This document shows, one piece after another, positions 35,119-44,615 of a stretch of 64,000 nucleotides of DNA. The DNA is from Pseudomonas mendocina. Its GTDB lineage: Bacteria; Pseudomonadota; Gammaproteobacteria; Pseudomonadales; Pseudomonadaceae. Location: positions 558,001 to 622,000 of the forward strand of contig NZ_LR134290.1 in the NCBI RefSeq assembly GCF_900636545.1, given 5' to 3'. How positions within the stretch are numbered: the first letter of the stretch is position 1; every line of letters starts with the position of its first letter. The notes under the pieces were generated by a model. It had not been told where the DNA came from, ran no database searches, and worked only from the letters and a program-made list of their open reading frames with translations. The translations under genes were made by a program, and so were the position numbers.

Positions 35119-36051
35119 ATGAAAGGTCTTACCGCACTGGCCGCGTGCTGCACCCTGAGCCTGTTCAGTACCTCCCTGCTGGCCGACGATGCCAGTTGCA
35201 AGAACGTTCGCATTGGCGCCGTCGGCTGGACCGACGTGGTCGCCACCACCGCCGTCGCCAGCGAGTTGCTGCAGGGCCTCGGTTACGAAACCAAGCAGAC
35301 CCAGGCTTCGCAACAGATCATCTTCGCCGGTATCCAGAAGGGCCAGATCGACGCCTTTCTCGGTTACTGGAAGCCGATCATGGACGACAACATCAAACCC
35401 TTCCTCAATGCCGGCGCGGTGAAGGTCGCCGCCGAGCCGTCGCTGGATGACGCCGTGGCCGTGCTCGCCGTGCCCAGCTACACCGCCGACAAGGGCCTGA
35501 AAACCCTGGCCGATATCGCCAAGTTCAAGGATCAGCTGGACGGCAAGATCTACGGCATCGAGGCCGGCTCTGGGGCCAATACGGCAATCCAGAAGATGAT
35601 CGACTCCAACCAGTTCGGCCTCGGCGGCTTCAAACTGGTGGAATCCAGTGAAGCGGGCATGCTCGCCGCAGTGGGCCGTGCCGTGCGCAACGAGAAACCG
35701 GTGGTGTTCTTCGGCTGGAAACCGCATCCGATGAACCTGTCCATGCAGATTACCTATCTGACCGGCACCGAAGACGTGTTCGGCCCCAACGACGGTGCCG
35801 CCACGGTTTCCACCGTTACCGCGCCGGACTACGCCGAACGCTGCCCCAACGCCAACCGCTTGCTCACCAGCCTGCGCTTCACCAGTCAGCAGGAAGCGGA
35901 GCTGATGCAGCCGATCATGGATCGCAAGCAACCAGCTCAGGTGGCGCGTGACTGGATCAAGGCCAATCCGCAGGTGGTCGAGGCCTGGCTCGATGGCGTC
36001 ACCACCCTGGACGGCAAGCCCGCCAGCGTTTCGCTGGTCGCCGGCAACTGA
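35119..36051 (+). CDS. caiX: Carnitine ABC substrate-binding protein CaiX
   Basis: A 310-aa ChoX-family periplasmic protein with a signal peptide ending near SLLA-DDA. It keeps W37 and D39 (GWTDV), W84 (LGYW) and the Trp of FFGWKPHPMN. The cage Tyr of the choline-binding relatives is Ala114 (AVAVLAVP against AKYTLAVP), and PGN[DE]G is replaced by AGSGA. This fits a site adapted to carnitine, the substrate reported for CaiX in P. aeruginosa. An AGGAG site lies 7 bases before the ATG. It is first in an operon with cdhC, cdhA and cdhB and probably uses CbcWV. Confidence 0.94.
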   Translation: MKGLTALAACCTLSLFSTSLLADDASCKNVRIGAVGWTDVVATTAVASELLQGLGYETKQTQASQQIIFAGIQKGQIDAFLGYWKPIMDDNIKPFLNAGAVKVAAEPSLDDAVAVLAVPSYTADKGLKTLADIAKFKDQLDGKIYGIEAGSGANTAIQKMIDSNQFGLGGFKLVESSEAGMLAAVGRAVRNEKPVVFFGWKPHPMNLSMQITYLTGTEDVFGPNDGAATVSTVTAPDYAERCPNANRLLTSLRFTSQQEAELMQPIMDRKQPAQVARDWIKANPQVVEAWLDGVTTLDGKPASVSLVAGN

Positions 36052-36149
36052 TACACGAGCGCCGGATCGACCGGCGCTGATTTCCCTATTTGCTCATGCC
36101 TGCGGCAATGCCGTTGGCTTCCGTTCGCCCCTGGAAAGGACAGTCGAAA

Positions 36150-37037
36150 ATGAACTACGAGGTTATCGTCACCTGCGCGGTGACCGGCGCTGGCGACACC
36201 GTCGGTAAGCACCCGGCGATCCCGGTCACGCCCAAGGAAATCGCGGCGGCTGCCATCGAAGCGGCCAGGGCCGGCGCTACCGTTGCCCACTGTCATGTGC
36301 GTGATCCGCAGACCGGCAAGCCGAGTCGCGACGTGGCGCTGTACCGCGAGGTGGTCGAGCGCATCCGCGAAAGCGACACCGACGTCATCATCAACCTCAC
36401 CGCCGGCATGGGTGGCGACCTGGAGATTGGCCGCGGCGAGCAGCCGTTGGAGTTCGGCGCCGGTACCGATCTGGTCGGGCCGCTCACCCGCCTGGCGCAT
36501 GTCGAGGAACTGCTGCCGGAAATCTGCACCCTGGACTGTGGCACGCTGAATTTCGGCGACGGCGACTTCATCTACGTCTCCACTCCGGCGCAACTGCGCG
36601 CTGGCGCCAAGCGCATCACCGAGCTGGGCGTGAAGGCCGAGCTGGAAATTTTCGACACCGGCCACCTGTGGTTCGCCAAGCAGATGATCAAGGAACGCCT
36701 GCTGGACGACCCGCTGATCCAGTTGTGCCTGGGCATTCCCTGGGGCGCGCCGGCTGACACCACGACCATGAAGGCCATGGCCGACAACCTGCCGCCGGGC
36801 ATCACTTGGGCCGGCTTCGGCATCGGCCGCATGCAGATGCCCATGGTGGCCCAGGCCATGCTGCTTGGCGGCCACGTACGCGTCGGGCTGGAGGACAACA
36901 TCTGGCTGGATCGCGGTGTGCACGCCAGCAACGGCCAACTGGTCGAACGCGCCATCGAGATCATCGAACGCTTAGGCGGCCGAGCCCTGAGCCCGGCCGA
37001 GGGGCGGGAAAAGATGAAGCTCAAGCGGCGCGGCTGA
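36150..37037 (+). CDS. cdhC: Dehydrocarnitine cleavage enzyme (BKACE family)
   Basis: A 295-aa beta-keto acid cleavage enzyme (DUF849 fold). HCHVRD at residues 47-52 holds zinc-ligand histidines. It should transfer the acyl part of 3-dehydrocarnitine to acetyl-CoA, yielding acetoacetate and betainyl-CoA. Other family segments: [24 protein letters not shown] and [15 protein letters not shown]. The start codon follows caiX by 99 bases, and cdhA follows after a repeat-containing gap of 116 bases. Order caiX-cdhC-cdhA-cdhB is as in P. aeruginosa. Confidence 0.93.
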   Translation: MNYEVIVTCAVTGAGDTVGKHPAIPVTPKEIAAAAIEAARAGATVAHCHVRDPQTGKPSRDVALYREVVERIRESDTDVIINLTAGMGGDLEIGRGEQPLEFGAGTDLVGPLTRLAHVEELLPEICTLDCGTLNFGDGDFIYVSTPAQLRAGAKRITELGVKAELEIFDTGHLWFAKQMIKERLLDDPLIQLCLGIPWGAPADTTTMKAMADNLPPGITWAGFGIGRMQMPMVAQAMLLGGHVRVGLEDNIWLDRGVHASNGQLVERAIEIIERLGGRALSPAEGREKMKLKRRG

Positions 37038-37052
37038 AGCCCAGCGTCTCCC

Positions 37053-37075
37053 TGTGGGAGGGGCTTTAGCCGCGA
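37053..37075. repeat. REP-type element TGTGGGAGGGGCTTTAGCCG
   Basis: A 23-base copy of the dispersed repeat also present at 52841 and 52905, just after cdhC. It is followed by the CCCGGAT palindrome at 37122, filling most of the cdhC-cdhA gap. Confidence 0.7.
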
Positions 37076-37121
37076 CAACCCTGGCCCGGGTGCAATCCGG
37101 GACATTCCCTGACGCCAATTC

Positions 37122-37138
37122 CCCGGATTGCATCCGGG
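37122..37138. repeat. REP-like palindrome CCCGGAT-N3-ATCCGGG
   Basis: Fourth copy of the 17-base element, 15 bases before cdhA. In mRNA it would form a short hairpin ahead of the cdhA ribosome site. Confidence 0.75.
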
Positions 37139-37153
37139 CTACCGGAGTTCACC

Positions 37154-38119
37154 ATGACCTTCGCCACCGATATCAAGACCTTCGCCGCTCTCGGCACCGG
37201 CGTCATCGGCGCCGGCTGGATAGCCCGTGCCCTGGCCCACGGCCTCGACGTGATCGCCTGGGACCCGGCGCCTGGGGCCGAGGCTGCGTTGCGTACCCGT
37301 CTGGCCAATGCCTGGCCGGCGCTGGAGAAAAAGGGCCTGGCGCCCGGTGCCTCGCTGGAGCGCCTGCGCTTCGTCGACAGCATCGAGGACTGCGTGCGCG
37401 ATGCCGATTTCATCCAGGAAAGCGCCCCCGAGCGCCTCGACCTCAAATGCGAGCTGCACGCCAAGATCAGCGCTGCCGCGCGCCCCGAGGTGCTGGTCGG
37501 CTCCAGTACCTCGGGCCTGTTGCCCAGTGAGTTCTACGCAGATGCCACGCACCCTGAGCGCTGCGTGGTCGGTCATCCGTTCAATCCAGTGTACCTGCTG
37601 CCGCTGGTGGAGGTGGTGGGTGGGGCGAAGACTGCGCCCGAGGCGGTGCAGGCGGCGATCAGTGTGTACAAGTCGCTGGGTATGCGCCCGCTGCATGTAC
37701 GCAAGGAGGTGCCAGGCTTTATCGCTGATCGCCTGCTAGAGGCGCTTTGGCGCGAGGCGCTACATCTGGTCAACGACGGCGTGGCGACCACTGGCGAGAT
37801 CGACGACGCGATCCGCTTTGGCGCCGGCCTGCGCTGGTCGTTCATGGGCACCTTTCTGACTTACACCCTGGCCGGCGGCCCGGCTGGGATGCGTCACTTC
37901 ATGGCCCAGTTCGGCCCGGCGCTGAAACTGCCCTGGACATATCTGGAGGCGCCGGAGCTGACCGAAGGGCTGATCGATGCGGTGGTCGAAGGCACGGCTG
38001 AACAGCAGGGCGAACGCAGCCTGGATGCCCTGGAACGCTACCGCGACGACTGCTTGCTGGCGGTACTGGAGGCGATCCGCCAGACCAAGGCCAGGCACGG
38101 CTTCGCGTTCGCCGACTGA
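37154..38119 (+). CDS. cdhA: L-carnitine dehydrogenase
   Basis: A 321-aa NAD-dependent dehydrogenase of the 3-hydroxyacyl-CoA dehydrogenase fold, converting L-carnitine to 3-dehydrocarnitine. The NAD motif GTGVIGAGW is at residues 14-22, and [19 protein letters not shown] near residue 140 contains the catalytic His. The C-terminal domain contains [31 protein letters not shown], typical of carnitine dehydrogenases. Length matches single-domain CdhA, not the longer CdhA-thioesterase fusions seen in other bacteria; the thioesterase is encoded separately downstream. Confidence 0.95.
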   Translation: MTFATDIKTFAALGTGVIGAGWIARALAHGLDVIAWDPAPGAEAALRTRLANAWPALEKKGLAPGASLERLRFVDSIEDCVRDADFIQESAPERLDLKCELHAKISAAARPEVLVGSSTSGLLPSEFYADATHPERCVVGHPFNPVYLLPLVEVVGGAKTAPEAVQAAISVYKSLGMRPLHVRKEVPGFIADRLLEALWREALHLVNDGVATTGEIDDAIRFGAGLRWSFMGTFLTYTLAGGPAGMRHFMAQFGPALKLPWTYLEAPELTEGLIDAVVEGTAEQQGERSLDALERYRDDCLLAVLEAIRQTKARHGFAFAD

Positions 38120-38135
38120 GTCGAAGTGAACTGTG

Positions 38136-38209
38136 TGTGGGAGCGGACTTGTCCGCGAATGGTCTGGCACTGTGTCTGGTCATTTTTCGCGGACAAGTCC
38201 GCTCCCGCA
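38136..38209. repeat. Inverted REP pair GTGGGAGCGGACTTGTCCGC
   Basis: TGTGGGAGCGGACTTGTCCGCGA (38136-38158) and its inverted copy (38187-38209) form a long stem-loop in the cdhA-cdhB gap, a classic paired arrangement of Pseudomonas REP elements. Confidence 0.8.
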
Positions 38210-38256
38210 GAGATCACCTCTGCCTGCCCAGCGGGCTAGACCATGGGATACGAAAC

Positions 38257-38730
38257 ATGACCCTTGCCACCTACCAAACCAGCATTCATTCCGACTGGGT
38301 CGACTACAACGGCCACTTGCGTGACGCCTTCTACCTGCTGATCTTCAGTCATGCCACCGATGCGCTGATGGACGAGCTGGGACTGGACGAAGCCGGTCGT
38401 GCCCGTACTGGACACACGCTCTACACCCTGGAGTGTCACCTCAACTTTCTGGCCGAAGTGAAAGAGGGCGAGCGGGTGCAAGTGCGCACGCAGCTGTTGG
38501 CGCATGACGCGAAACGCCTGCATATCCACCATGCGCTGTATCGACCTGGCGAGAGCGCCAGCCTCGCGGAGAGCGAGCAGATGCTGATGAACATCGACAG
38601 TGCCGCTGGCCGCGCGGCGCCGTTCGACGCCCAAGTGGCCGAAAAGGTCGCGCAGTTGGCCAGCGGGCATCAGGGACTGCCACAGCCGGCCTGCGTCGGC
38701 CGGGTCATAGGCCTGCGCCGCGCTGCGTAG
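38257..38730 (+). CDS. cdhB: Betainyl-CoA thioesterase
   Basis: A 157-aa hot-dog fold thioesterase. WVDYNGHLRDAFYLLIFSHATD carries the Asp of 4-hydroxybenzoyl-CoA-type thioesterases, followed by LYTLECHLNFLAEVKEGERVQV. It should hydrolyse betainyl-CoA to glycine betaine, completing carnitine conversion. The ATG at 38257 leaves a 137-base gap holding paired repeats after cdhA; earlier in-frame codons belong to that repeat. Confidence 0.9.
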   Translation: MTLATYQTSIHSDWVDYNGHLRDAFYLLIFSHATDALMDELGLDEAGRARTGHTLYTLECHLNFLAEVKEGERVQVRTQLLAHDAKRLHIHHALYRPGESASLAESEQMLMNIDSAAGRAAPFDAQVAEKVAQLASGHQGLPQPACVGRVIGLRRAA

Positions 38731-38764
38731 GGCCGCCTAGGTCTTTCGCCCCAGTGCCTAAGAT

Positions 38765-39160
38765 TTATTTGGGCTTGTACGCGCAATACCCTGGCCGTGG
38801 TCCGACCTTGGGGTGATGGCGGCAGGTGTCCGGGCGCTTCTCGTAGACCGTGCACAGGCGTGTCTTGCGGTCGAGGAACAGGCAGTCGTTGTTGGACATG
38901 CGCGTCAGGGTGAAGATGCCCGACTTCTGGTTGAAGCGTTCGACCACTCCATCCTTCTGCAGGCGCTTGGCGATGTTCTTCGGTGGCTCGCTGCGTTCGA
39001 ACTCGTCCACCAGTTCCAGGCGGATCAGATCGTTCAGGCGCACTTCAACCGGCAGCGTGCAGCAGCTGGACATGCAGCTGTGGCACATATCGGCCGTATA
39101 TTTGGCCCAGGTTTCCAGGCGGTCTATCTCTGCAGCGGCTATCAGGCGGGGTTTGATCAT
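38765..39160 (-). CDS. YkgJ-family cysteine cluster protein
   Basis: A 131-aa protein with clustered cysteines: CHSCMSSCC (residues 26-34), then C near 93, 102, 112 and 125 (CLFLD, CTVYEKRPDTC, GYCAY). This is the CxBxCxxxC-type zinc/Fe-S-binding pattern of the YkgJ family. It lies convergent with cdhB (34 bases between stops). Function is unknown in the family; metal binding is likely. A role in carnitine metabolism is not suggested by anything beyond position. Confidence 0.85.
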   Translation of the reverse strand: MIKPRLIAAAEIDRLETWAKYTADMCHSCMSSCCTLPVEVRLNDLIRLELVDEFERSEPPKNIAKRLQKDGVVERFNQKSGIFTLTRMSNNDCLFLDRKTRLCTVYEKRPDTCRHHPKVGPRPGYCAYKPK

Positions 39161-39416
39161 GATGCTTGGCTAGGCCTGTCTTGTCGGCGGACTGTTTGCT
39201 TCGCGCTCGAGTCCGCCTACGGTCACGGGGCGGCGATAATAGCGGGCGCGTGGCGTTTGTGAAGCACCGGCTGGCAGTTGGCTACTTTGCGTTGTGCCTG
39301 TGACCTGTGTGGCAGTCGTCTCTCTGTGGCTGGACGCTCGCTGCTCCTATACTGGCAGCCACCTCGGGCTGCCGGCAGGGACGCGAGGACACTTCCACAG
39401 CGGTAGGACATAACGC

Positions 39417-42400
39417 ATGCAATGGATCTTCATGCTGGTCGGACTGGTGCTCGGCGCGGGCGTCAGCGAATCCGTCACGGGCGCCATTCTCGGCGGCCTG
39501 CTCGGCCTCAGTCTGGGGCAGGCGCTGCGCCTGCACGGGCTGGAGACGCGCAATGCGCAGCTGACTGCGCAGCTCAAGGAATTCGCCGAGCGCTTCGAGC
39601 GCGGCACCCGCGCCATGCACGAGCGCCTGGTCAAGGTGGAGCAGGGCGAACGGGCTGATCCCGAGCCGGCGCCCACCGAGCAGACCTCACCCGTCGCGGC
39701 CGAGCTCGAGCCCCAACCGCCGCTCGAGCCGGTTGTGGCCGAGGCCGCCACCACCGAGCGGGCGCCAGAGGTGGAGCTGGACTGGACGCTGGAGCCGGAA
39801 ATCGAAGCGGCGCTGCAGCAGCCCGCCGAAGCGCCAACGCCCCAGCGGGCCGCACAGGTCGCCCATGAGCCGCAGTCGGCGCCCCAGGCCGGCCCCTGGA
39901 AACCCCGCGAGCCGCGCGAACCGAATCTGCTGGAACGGGGCTTCGCCGCTGCCAAGGCCTGGCTACTGGGTGGCAACACCTTATTGCGGGTCGGCGTGGT
40001 GCTGCTGTTCCTTGGCCTGGCCTTCCTCCTGCGCTACGCCACCGAAGGCGTCGAGGTGCCGATCGAGCTGCGCTACATGGGCGTGGCGGCCAGTGCTCTT
40101 GCACTGCTGGGCCTGGGCTGGTGGCTGCGCCGGCGTAACCGCAACTACGCCCTGGTGCTGCAGGGTACCGGTATCGCCGTGTTGTATCTGACCGTGTTCG
40201 CTGCCATGCGCCTGCATCCGTTGCTCGACCCTGGCATGGCGCTGGGGCTATTGGTCGCGGTCACGTTGTTCTCGGCCATTCTCTCGGTGCAGCAGAATGC
40301 GCTTGGCCTGGCAGCTGCGGCGGCGCTGGGGGGCTTTGCCGCGCCGATCCTCACTTCGACCGGCAGCGGCAACCATGTCGCGCTGTTCTCCTATTTCGCC
40401 CTGCTCAATGCCGGCATCTTCGCCATCGCCTGGTTCAAGGCCTGGCGCTTGCTCAACCTGATCGGTTTCGTCGGCACCTTCGGTATCGGTTTCGCCTGGG
40501 GCCTGCGTTCCTACACGCCCGGGCTGTTGTGGAGCACCCAGCCCTTCCTGATCCTGTTCTTCCTGATGTACGTGGCCATCGGCCTGCTGTTCGCTCGTCG
40601 CACCCTGCGTGACGCAGCGGATGCGCCCGAGGCGCGTGACGAGCTGCTGCGCTGGTCGCTGCGCCGTGGCGACTATGTCGATGCCACCACGCTGTTCGGC
40701 CCGCCGCTGGTCGGCTTTGGCCTGCAGGTGGCGTTGGTCCGCCATATCGAGTTCGCCGCTGCCTTCAGCGCCCTTGGTCTTGGCTTGTTCTATCTGCTGC
40801 TGGCGCGCGTACTCAAGGCGCGTGCCGGCGAACGAGCGTTGCTGCTGGTGGAAACCAGCCTGGCGCTTGGCGTGGTATTCGCCAGCCTGGCCATTCCGCT
40901 CGGCCTCGATGCGCGCTGGACGAGCGCTGCCTGGGCCGTGGAAGGCGCTGGCATCTTCTGGCTGGGCCTGCGCCAAGGGCGGCCGTTGGCGCGTGCGTTT
41001 GCCCTGCTGTTGCAGGTCGGTGCGGCCTTGGCGTTCGTCACTGGCCTGGGTTTCGGCTACGACAGCCTGCTCGATGGCTCACCCTTAGGTGCACTGATGC
41101 TCGGTATGGCGTTGCTGTTCAGCTACTGGCAACTGCGCCAGGCGCCAGGGCTCGCCAACGCCTGGGAGAACCGACTGCTGCCCTGGCTGGGGCTGACTGG
41201 GTTGGCTTTCCTCTATCTGATCGCTCCGCTGCTGTTCGAGGCGCCCGGTACGGCGATTGCCTGGGCGCTGGCCGGGCTGGCGACGCTATTTGTGGGCCTG
41301 CGCCTGGCCGCGCCGAGCTTCGTCTACAGCGCTTTCGCCATCCAGTTGCTCGGTGGCCTGCTGTTCCTCGGCCAGATGGCGCTGGATTCTCTGTTTGGCA
41401 GCGGTGGTTTCAGCGCCGGATGGTTTGGCCTGCTGGCTGCGTCCATGGTCGGTTTCGGCCTGATTGCCGGCATGCTGCTGGCGGCGCGTGATCCGCACAT
41501 CCGCGAGAACCGCCGGCTGCTCGGCGCATTGTCGGCGGTCATGCTGGTAGGCCTGGCGTTCATCAACCTGGCCGTGCTGTTCGTCCTGCCCTGGGTGGCG
41601 GCTGCCGCGGTATGGGGCGGTACGGGGCTGCTGATTCTCTGGCTGGGGCTGTATCTGCAGCAGCGTGCGGCCTTCCTGTTCAGCCTGGTGCTGCAGGTGT
41701 TCGCCGGCCTGGCCTTTCTTGCTGCTGGGCCGCTGTTGCTGGCGGGCATCAGTGGTGACGGTCTTTCACCCTTGGCGCACACCGGTTTCTGGACGCCGGC
41801 CGTGCTGGGGCTGGCCGCGCAAATCGGTGCCTGGCGCCTGCACAGCCTGGCCCGTAGCGGGCGAGAGACTGGCATTGACGGCGTCAGCCTGAGGCGTCTG
41901 GGGCAGTTGTTGCTGGCCTGGGGCGCCGGCTGGTGGGCGCTGGCAGTGAGCAGCGAAGTGCTACGTTTCGTGGCGCCGGATCTACAAGCCGGCGCGTTGC
42001 TGGTGCTGGCGGCACTGTCGGTGCTGATCTGGATGCCGCTGGCCTTGCGCACCGGCTGGCGCGAGCTGGCGGTGCTGTGCAGCCTGCTGGCCCCGGTAGC
42101 CGGGGTGGTCCTGATCCATGCCTGGCATTCGCTCTACCATCCTGCTGCGAACCTTGGTTGGTTGGGCTGGGCAGCGGTGCTGGTCGTGCATTTGTTGGCA
42201 TTGAGGCGACTCGCCGATCTGCTGCCGAGCCAGGCGGCCAGTGTCGCCCATGTGCTCGGCTGCTGGCTGCTGATTGCCGTACTGGCGCTGGAATTGCGCT
42301 ATCTGCTGTTGAGCCTGGCCGACCACTACAACGCCTGGCGCTGGCTGGGTTGGGCCTTGCTGCCGACCGCCTATCTGTGGGGCATGGCGCAGGCACGTCG

Positions 42401-43046
42401 CCTGCCATGGCCGGTGGTCGCTTTCGAGCGCGAATACCGGCTCTGGGCCGCTGCGCCGCTGGCGGCATCGATGCTTGTCTGGTTCTGGCTGGCCAACGCC
42501 AACAGTGCCGGCGACAGCGACCCGCTGCCCTACCTGCCGCTGCTGAACCCGCTGGAACTCGGCCTGCTGCTGTGCCTGGGGGCGTTGGTGGTCTGGGGAC
42601 GATTTGCCCTGCCACGTTTCGGCCTGGAGCCTGCGCGGGCGCTACAGATCACTCAGTGCGTGGCTGGACTGTCGCTGTTCGCCCTGCTGACGGTGATGGT
42701 GATGCGTACGGCTCATCACTGGGGCGGTGTCGTCTGGAGCAGCCCGGCGCTGTTCGATTCGATGCTGGTGCAGGCCGGTTTGTCCATCGTCTGGACCCTG
42801 ATCGCCCTGGCGCTGATGCTGTTCGGCCACCTGCGTGCGCGTCGCGAGCTGTGGTTGGTTGGCGCCGCGCTAATCGCCCTGGTAGTGGCGAAGCTGTTTT
42901 TCATCGAACTGGGCAATCGTGGCGGGCTGGAGCGCATCGTGTCGTTCATCGGTGTCGGCGTGCTGCTCCTGGTCGTGGGCTATTTTGCCCCGCTACCGCC
43001 GCGCAAGACCGATGAAATCCCTGCGAACAAGGAGTCGTTGTCGTGA
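39417..43046 (+). CDS. Large DUF2339 multi-spanning membrane protein
   Basis: A 1209-aa protein. An N-terminal hydrophobic segment (residues 1-40), a coiled-coil-like stretch (about 42-75) and a Glu/Pro/Ala-rich soluble linker to about residue 165 lead into a very long hydrophobic region with perhaps 25 or more transmembrane helices to the C terminus. The first membrane block contains NTLLRVGVVLLFLGLAFLLRYATE, the DUF2339 hallmark. No catalytic motif is apparent and the family is uncharacterised. Its stop overlaps the GTG start of the DUF3999 gene, so the pair is translationally coupled and probably works as one envelope unit. Confidence 0.85.
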   Translation: MQWIFMLVGLVLGAGVSESVTGAILGGLLGLSLGQALRLHGLETRNAQLTAQLKEFAERFERGTRAMHERLVKVEQGERADPEPAPTEQTSPVAAELEPQPPLEPVVAEAATTERAPEVELDWTLEPEIEAALQQPAEAPTPQRAAQVAHEPQSAPQAGPWKPREPREPNLLERGFAAAKAWLLGGNTLLRVGVVLLFLGLAFLLRYATEGVEVPIELRYMGVAASALALLGLGWWLRRRNRNYALVLQGTGIAVLYLTVFAAMRLHPLLDPGMALGLLVAVTLFSAILSVQQNALGLAAAAALGGFAAPILTSTGSGNHVALFSYFALLNAGIFAIAWFKAWRLLNLIGFVGTFGIGFAWGLRSYTPGLLWSTQPFLILFFLMYVAIGLLFARRTLRDAADAPEARDELLRWSLRRGDYVDATTLFGPPLVGFGLQVALVRHIEFAAAFSALGLGLFYLLLARVLKARAGERALLLVETSLALGVVFASLAIPLGLDARWTSAAWAVEGAGIFWLGLRQGRPLARAFALLLQVGAALAFVTGLGFGYDSLLDGSPLGALMLGMALLFSYWQLRQAPGLANAWENRLLPWLGLTGLAFLYLIAPLLFEAPGTAIAWALAGLATLFVGLRLAAPSFVYSAFAIQLLGGLLFLGQMALDSLFGSGGFSAGWFGLLAASMVGFGLIAGMLLAARDPHIRENRRLLGALSAVMLVGLAFINLAVLFVLPWVAAAAVWGGTGLLILWLGLYLQQRAAFLFSLVLQVFAGLAFLAAGPLLLAGISGDGLSPLAHTGFWTPAVLGLAAQIGAWRLHSLARSGRETGIDGVSLRRLGQLLLAWGAGWWALAVSSEVLRFVAPDLQAGALLVLAALSVLIWMPLALRTGWRELAVLCSLLAPVAGVVLIHAWHSLYHPAANLGWLGWAAVLVVHLLALRRLADLLPSQAASVAHVLGCWLLIAVLALELRYLLLSLADHYNAWRWLGWALLPTAYLWGMAQARRLPWPVVAFEREYRLWAAAPLAASMLVWFWLANANSAGDSDPLPYLPLLNPLELGLLLCLGALVVWGRFALPRFGLEPARALQITQCVAGLSLFALLTVMVMRTAHHWGGVVWSSPALFDSMLVQAGLSIVWTLIALALMLFGHLRARRELWLVGAALIALVVAKLFFIELGNRGGLERIVSFIGVGVLLLVVGYFAPLPPRKTDEIPANKESLS

Positions 43047-44392
43047 GAATCATCGCCACCCTTCTGACCCTAGGCCTGTCGCTGCTCTCCAGCGTACAAG
43101 CCGAAGAGCGCCCGCAGGACTATCGCCAGTTGTTGCCGCTTACGCTGGACGGGGCAGGCCCCTGGTATCGGGTCGAGTTGCCGATGGCCGTGCACTACGC
43201 CGCTCGGCATGCCGATCTGCGTGACCTGCGCATCTTCAACGGTGCCGGTCAGGCTCAGGCCTATGCGTTGCTGCCAGGCCGGAGCGAGTCGCGTGATGAA
43301 GAGCAGGAGCACGGGGTGCGTTGGTTCCCGTTGTATGCCGATGCACAGCAGAACGATGCGCCGCGCCTGCGCGTGCAACGCAGCACCGACGGTACCTTGA
43401 TCGAGTTGAGTGGTGACGAGCCGTCGCCCGCGCAGCGCCAGCTGCGTGGCTGGCTGCTCGACGCCAGCGCCATCGATGCGCCACTGGTGCGCCTCGACCT
43501 CAGCTGGAGCGGCGGCGAGGAGGGCTTTCAGAGTTTCTCCATCGAGGCCAGCGACGACCTGCAGCACTGGCGTCGTTGGGGCGAGGGGCAGGTGGCGCGC
43601 CTGAGCTTTGCAGGCGACAGAATCGATCAGCGTCAGGTAGAACTGCCCGCTCGCTCGGCACGCTACATCCGACTGCTCTGGGACAGCCCGCGGCAGGTGC
43701 CGGAGCTGGACGCGGTGACGCTGCGCAGTCGCCGCAAGGCGAGCAGCCCGGCGCCGCTGGTCTGGTCCGAACCGATGCAGGCGCAAATCACGAACGACGG
43801 ACATTACCAATGGCAATTGCCGCAAGCGCTGCCGGTAGAGCGCCTACGCATCCATCTGGACGAGCCCAACACCCTGGCTCCTGTCCTGTTCGAGGCGCGC
43901 TCGGTGGAAAAGGACCCCTGGCGAGTGCTTGCCAGTGGTGTGTTCTATCGACTGCCGCAGGACGGTCGCGAAGTGCGACAGGATGAATTGGCCCTGCCAG
44001 CCTGGCCGGTGCGCCAGGTGCGCCTGAAGGTCGATGCACGTGGTGGCGGCCTGGGCGATCAGGCCCCGACCGCGGCCTTCGCTGTGCGCGCCACCCAGCT
44101 GGTTTTCCTGGCGCGTGGCGAGCCGCCCTATCGACTCGCGGTAGGAAGGGGCGATGTCACATCGGCCGCGCTTCCCGTCAGCACCCTGATCCCCGGATAT
44201 TCGGATGAGCGTCTGGCTTCGCTGACAGTGGCACAGGTCGATGTCGCTGCCGTGCAGTCGACTGAGGTGGATGCACCGGCGACTGCGGCGATGGACTGGA
44301 AGCGTTGGGGACTTTGGGCTGTACTGTTGCTCGGCGTGGCATTGTTGGCCGCGATGGCGGCGAGCCTTCTGCGGCGCCCCGACAAAGGCTGA
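43043..44392 (+). CDS. DUF3999 exported membrane-anchored protein
   Basis: A 449-aa protein with an N-terminal signal sequence (MRIIATLLTLGLSLLSSVQAEE), a large periplasmic region with several Arg/Trp-rich beta-type segments (LDLSWSGGEEGFQSFSIEASDDLQHWRRW resembles discoidin/galactose-binding folds) and a C-terminal membrane anchor (residues 425-442) with a short basic tail. It starts at GTG 43043, overlapping the DUF2339 stop by 4 bases (GTGA). DUF3999 genes are habitually next to DUF2339 genes, as far as I recall. Function unknown; a cell-surface or polymer-related role is a guess. Confidence 0.85.
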   Translation: MRIIATLLTLGLSLLSSVQAEERPQDYRQLLPLTLDGAGPWYRVELPMAVHYAARHADLRDLRIFNGAGQAQAYALLPGRSESRDEEQEHGVRWFPLYADAQQNDAPRLRVQRSTDGTLIELSGDEPSPAQRQLRGWLLDASAIDAPLVRLDLSWSGGEEGFQSFSIEASDDLQHWRRWGEGQVARLSFAGDRIDQRQVELPARSARYIRLLWDSPRQVPELDAVTLRSRRKASSPAPLVWSEPMQAQITNDGHYQWQLPQALPVERLRIHLDEPNTLAPVLFEARSVEKDPWRVLASGVFYRLPQDGREVRQDELALPAWPVRQVRLKVDARGGGLGDQAPTAAFAVRATQLVFLARGEPPYRLAVGRGDVTSAALPVSTLIPGYSDERLASLTVAQVDVAAVQSTEVDAPATAAMDWKRWGLWAVLLLGVALLAAMAASLLRRPDKG

Positions 44393-44602
44393 GTGCCATG
44401 GTCGGGAATGCATGTCATTACTGTTCAAGCCATGCTTTTGCAGTATCGTAGGCAGCGTTCACGGTTTCTTCGGTTGGGAAGTATCACCGCGTTGTGAGTC
44501 GTGAGCAGTTTCGGGCGCCGGCGCCCTCTACTCTGGTCAGGAAGGCCCGCTTGCGTATCTCGACTCGCTTCGTCGCCTCCTCCGTCGAGGGCGTCTGCCA
44601 AC

Positions 44603-44615
44603 GGAGGCTCCGTTG
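44603..44615 (+). promoter_or_regulatory. Ribosome-binding site deciding a TTG start
   Basis: GGAGG at 44603-44607 lies 5 bases before TTG 44613. The first in-frame ATG (44628) is 20 bases from this site, too far. So the TTG is the probable initiation codon of the diguanylate cyclase. Confidence 0.65.
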
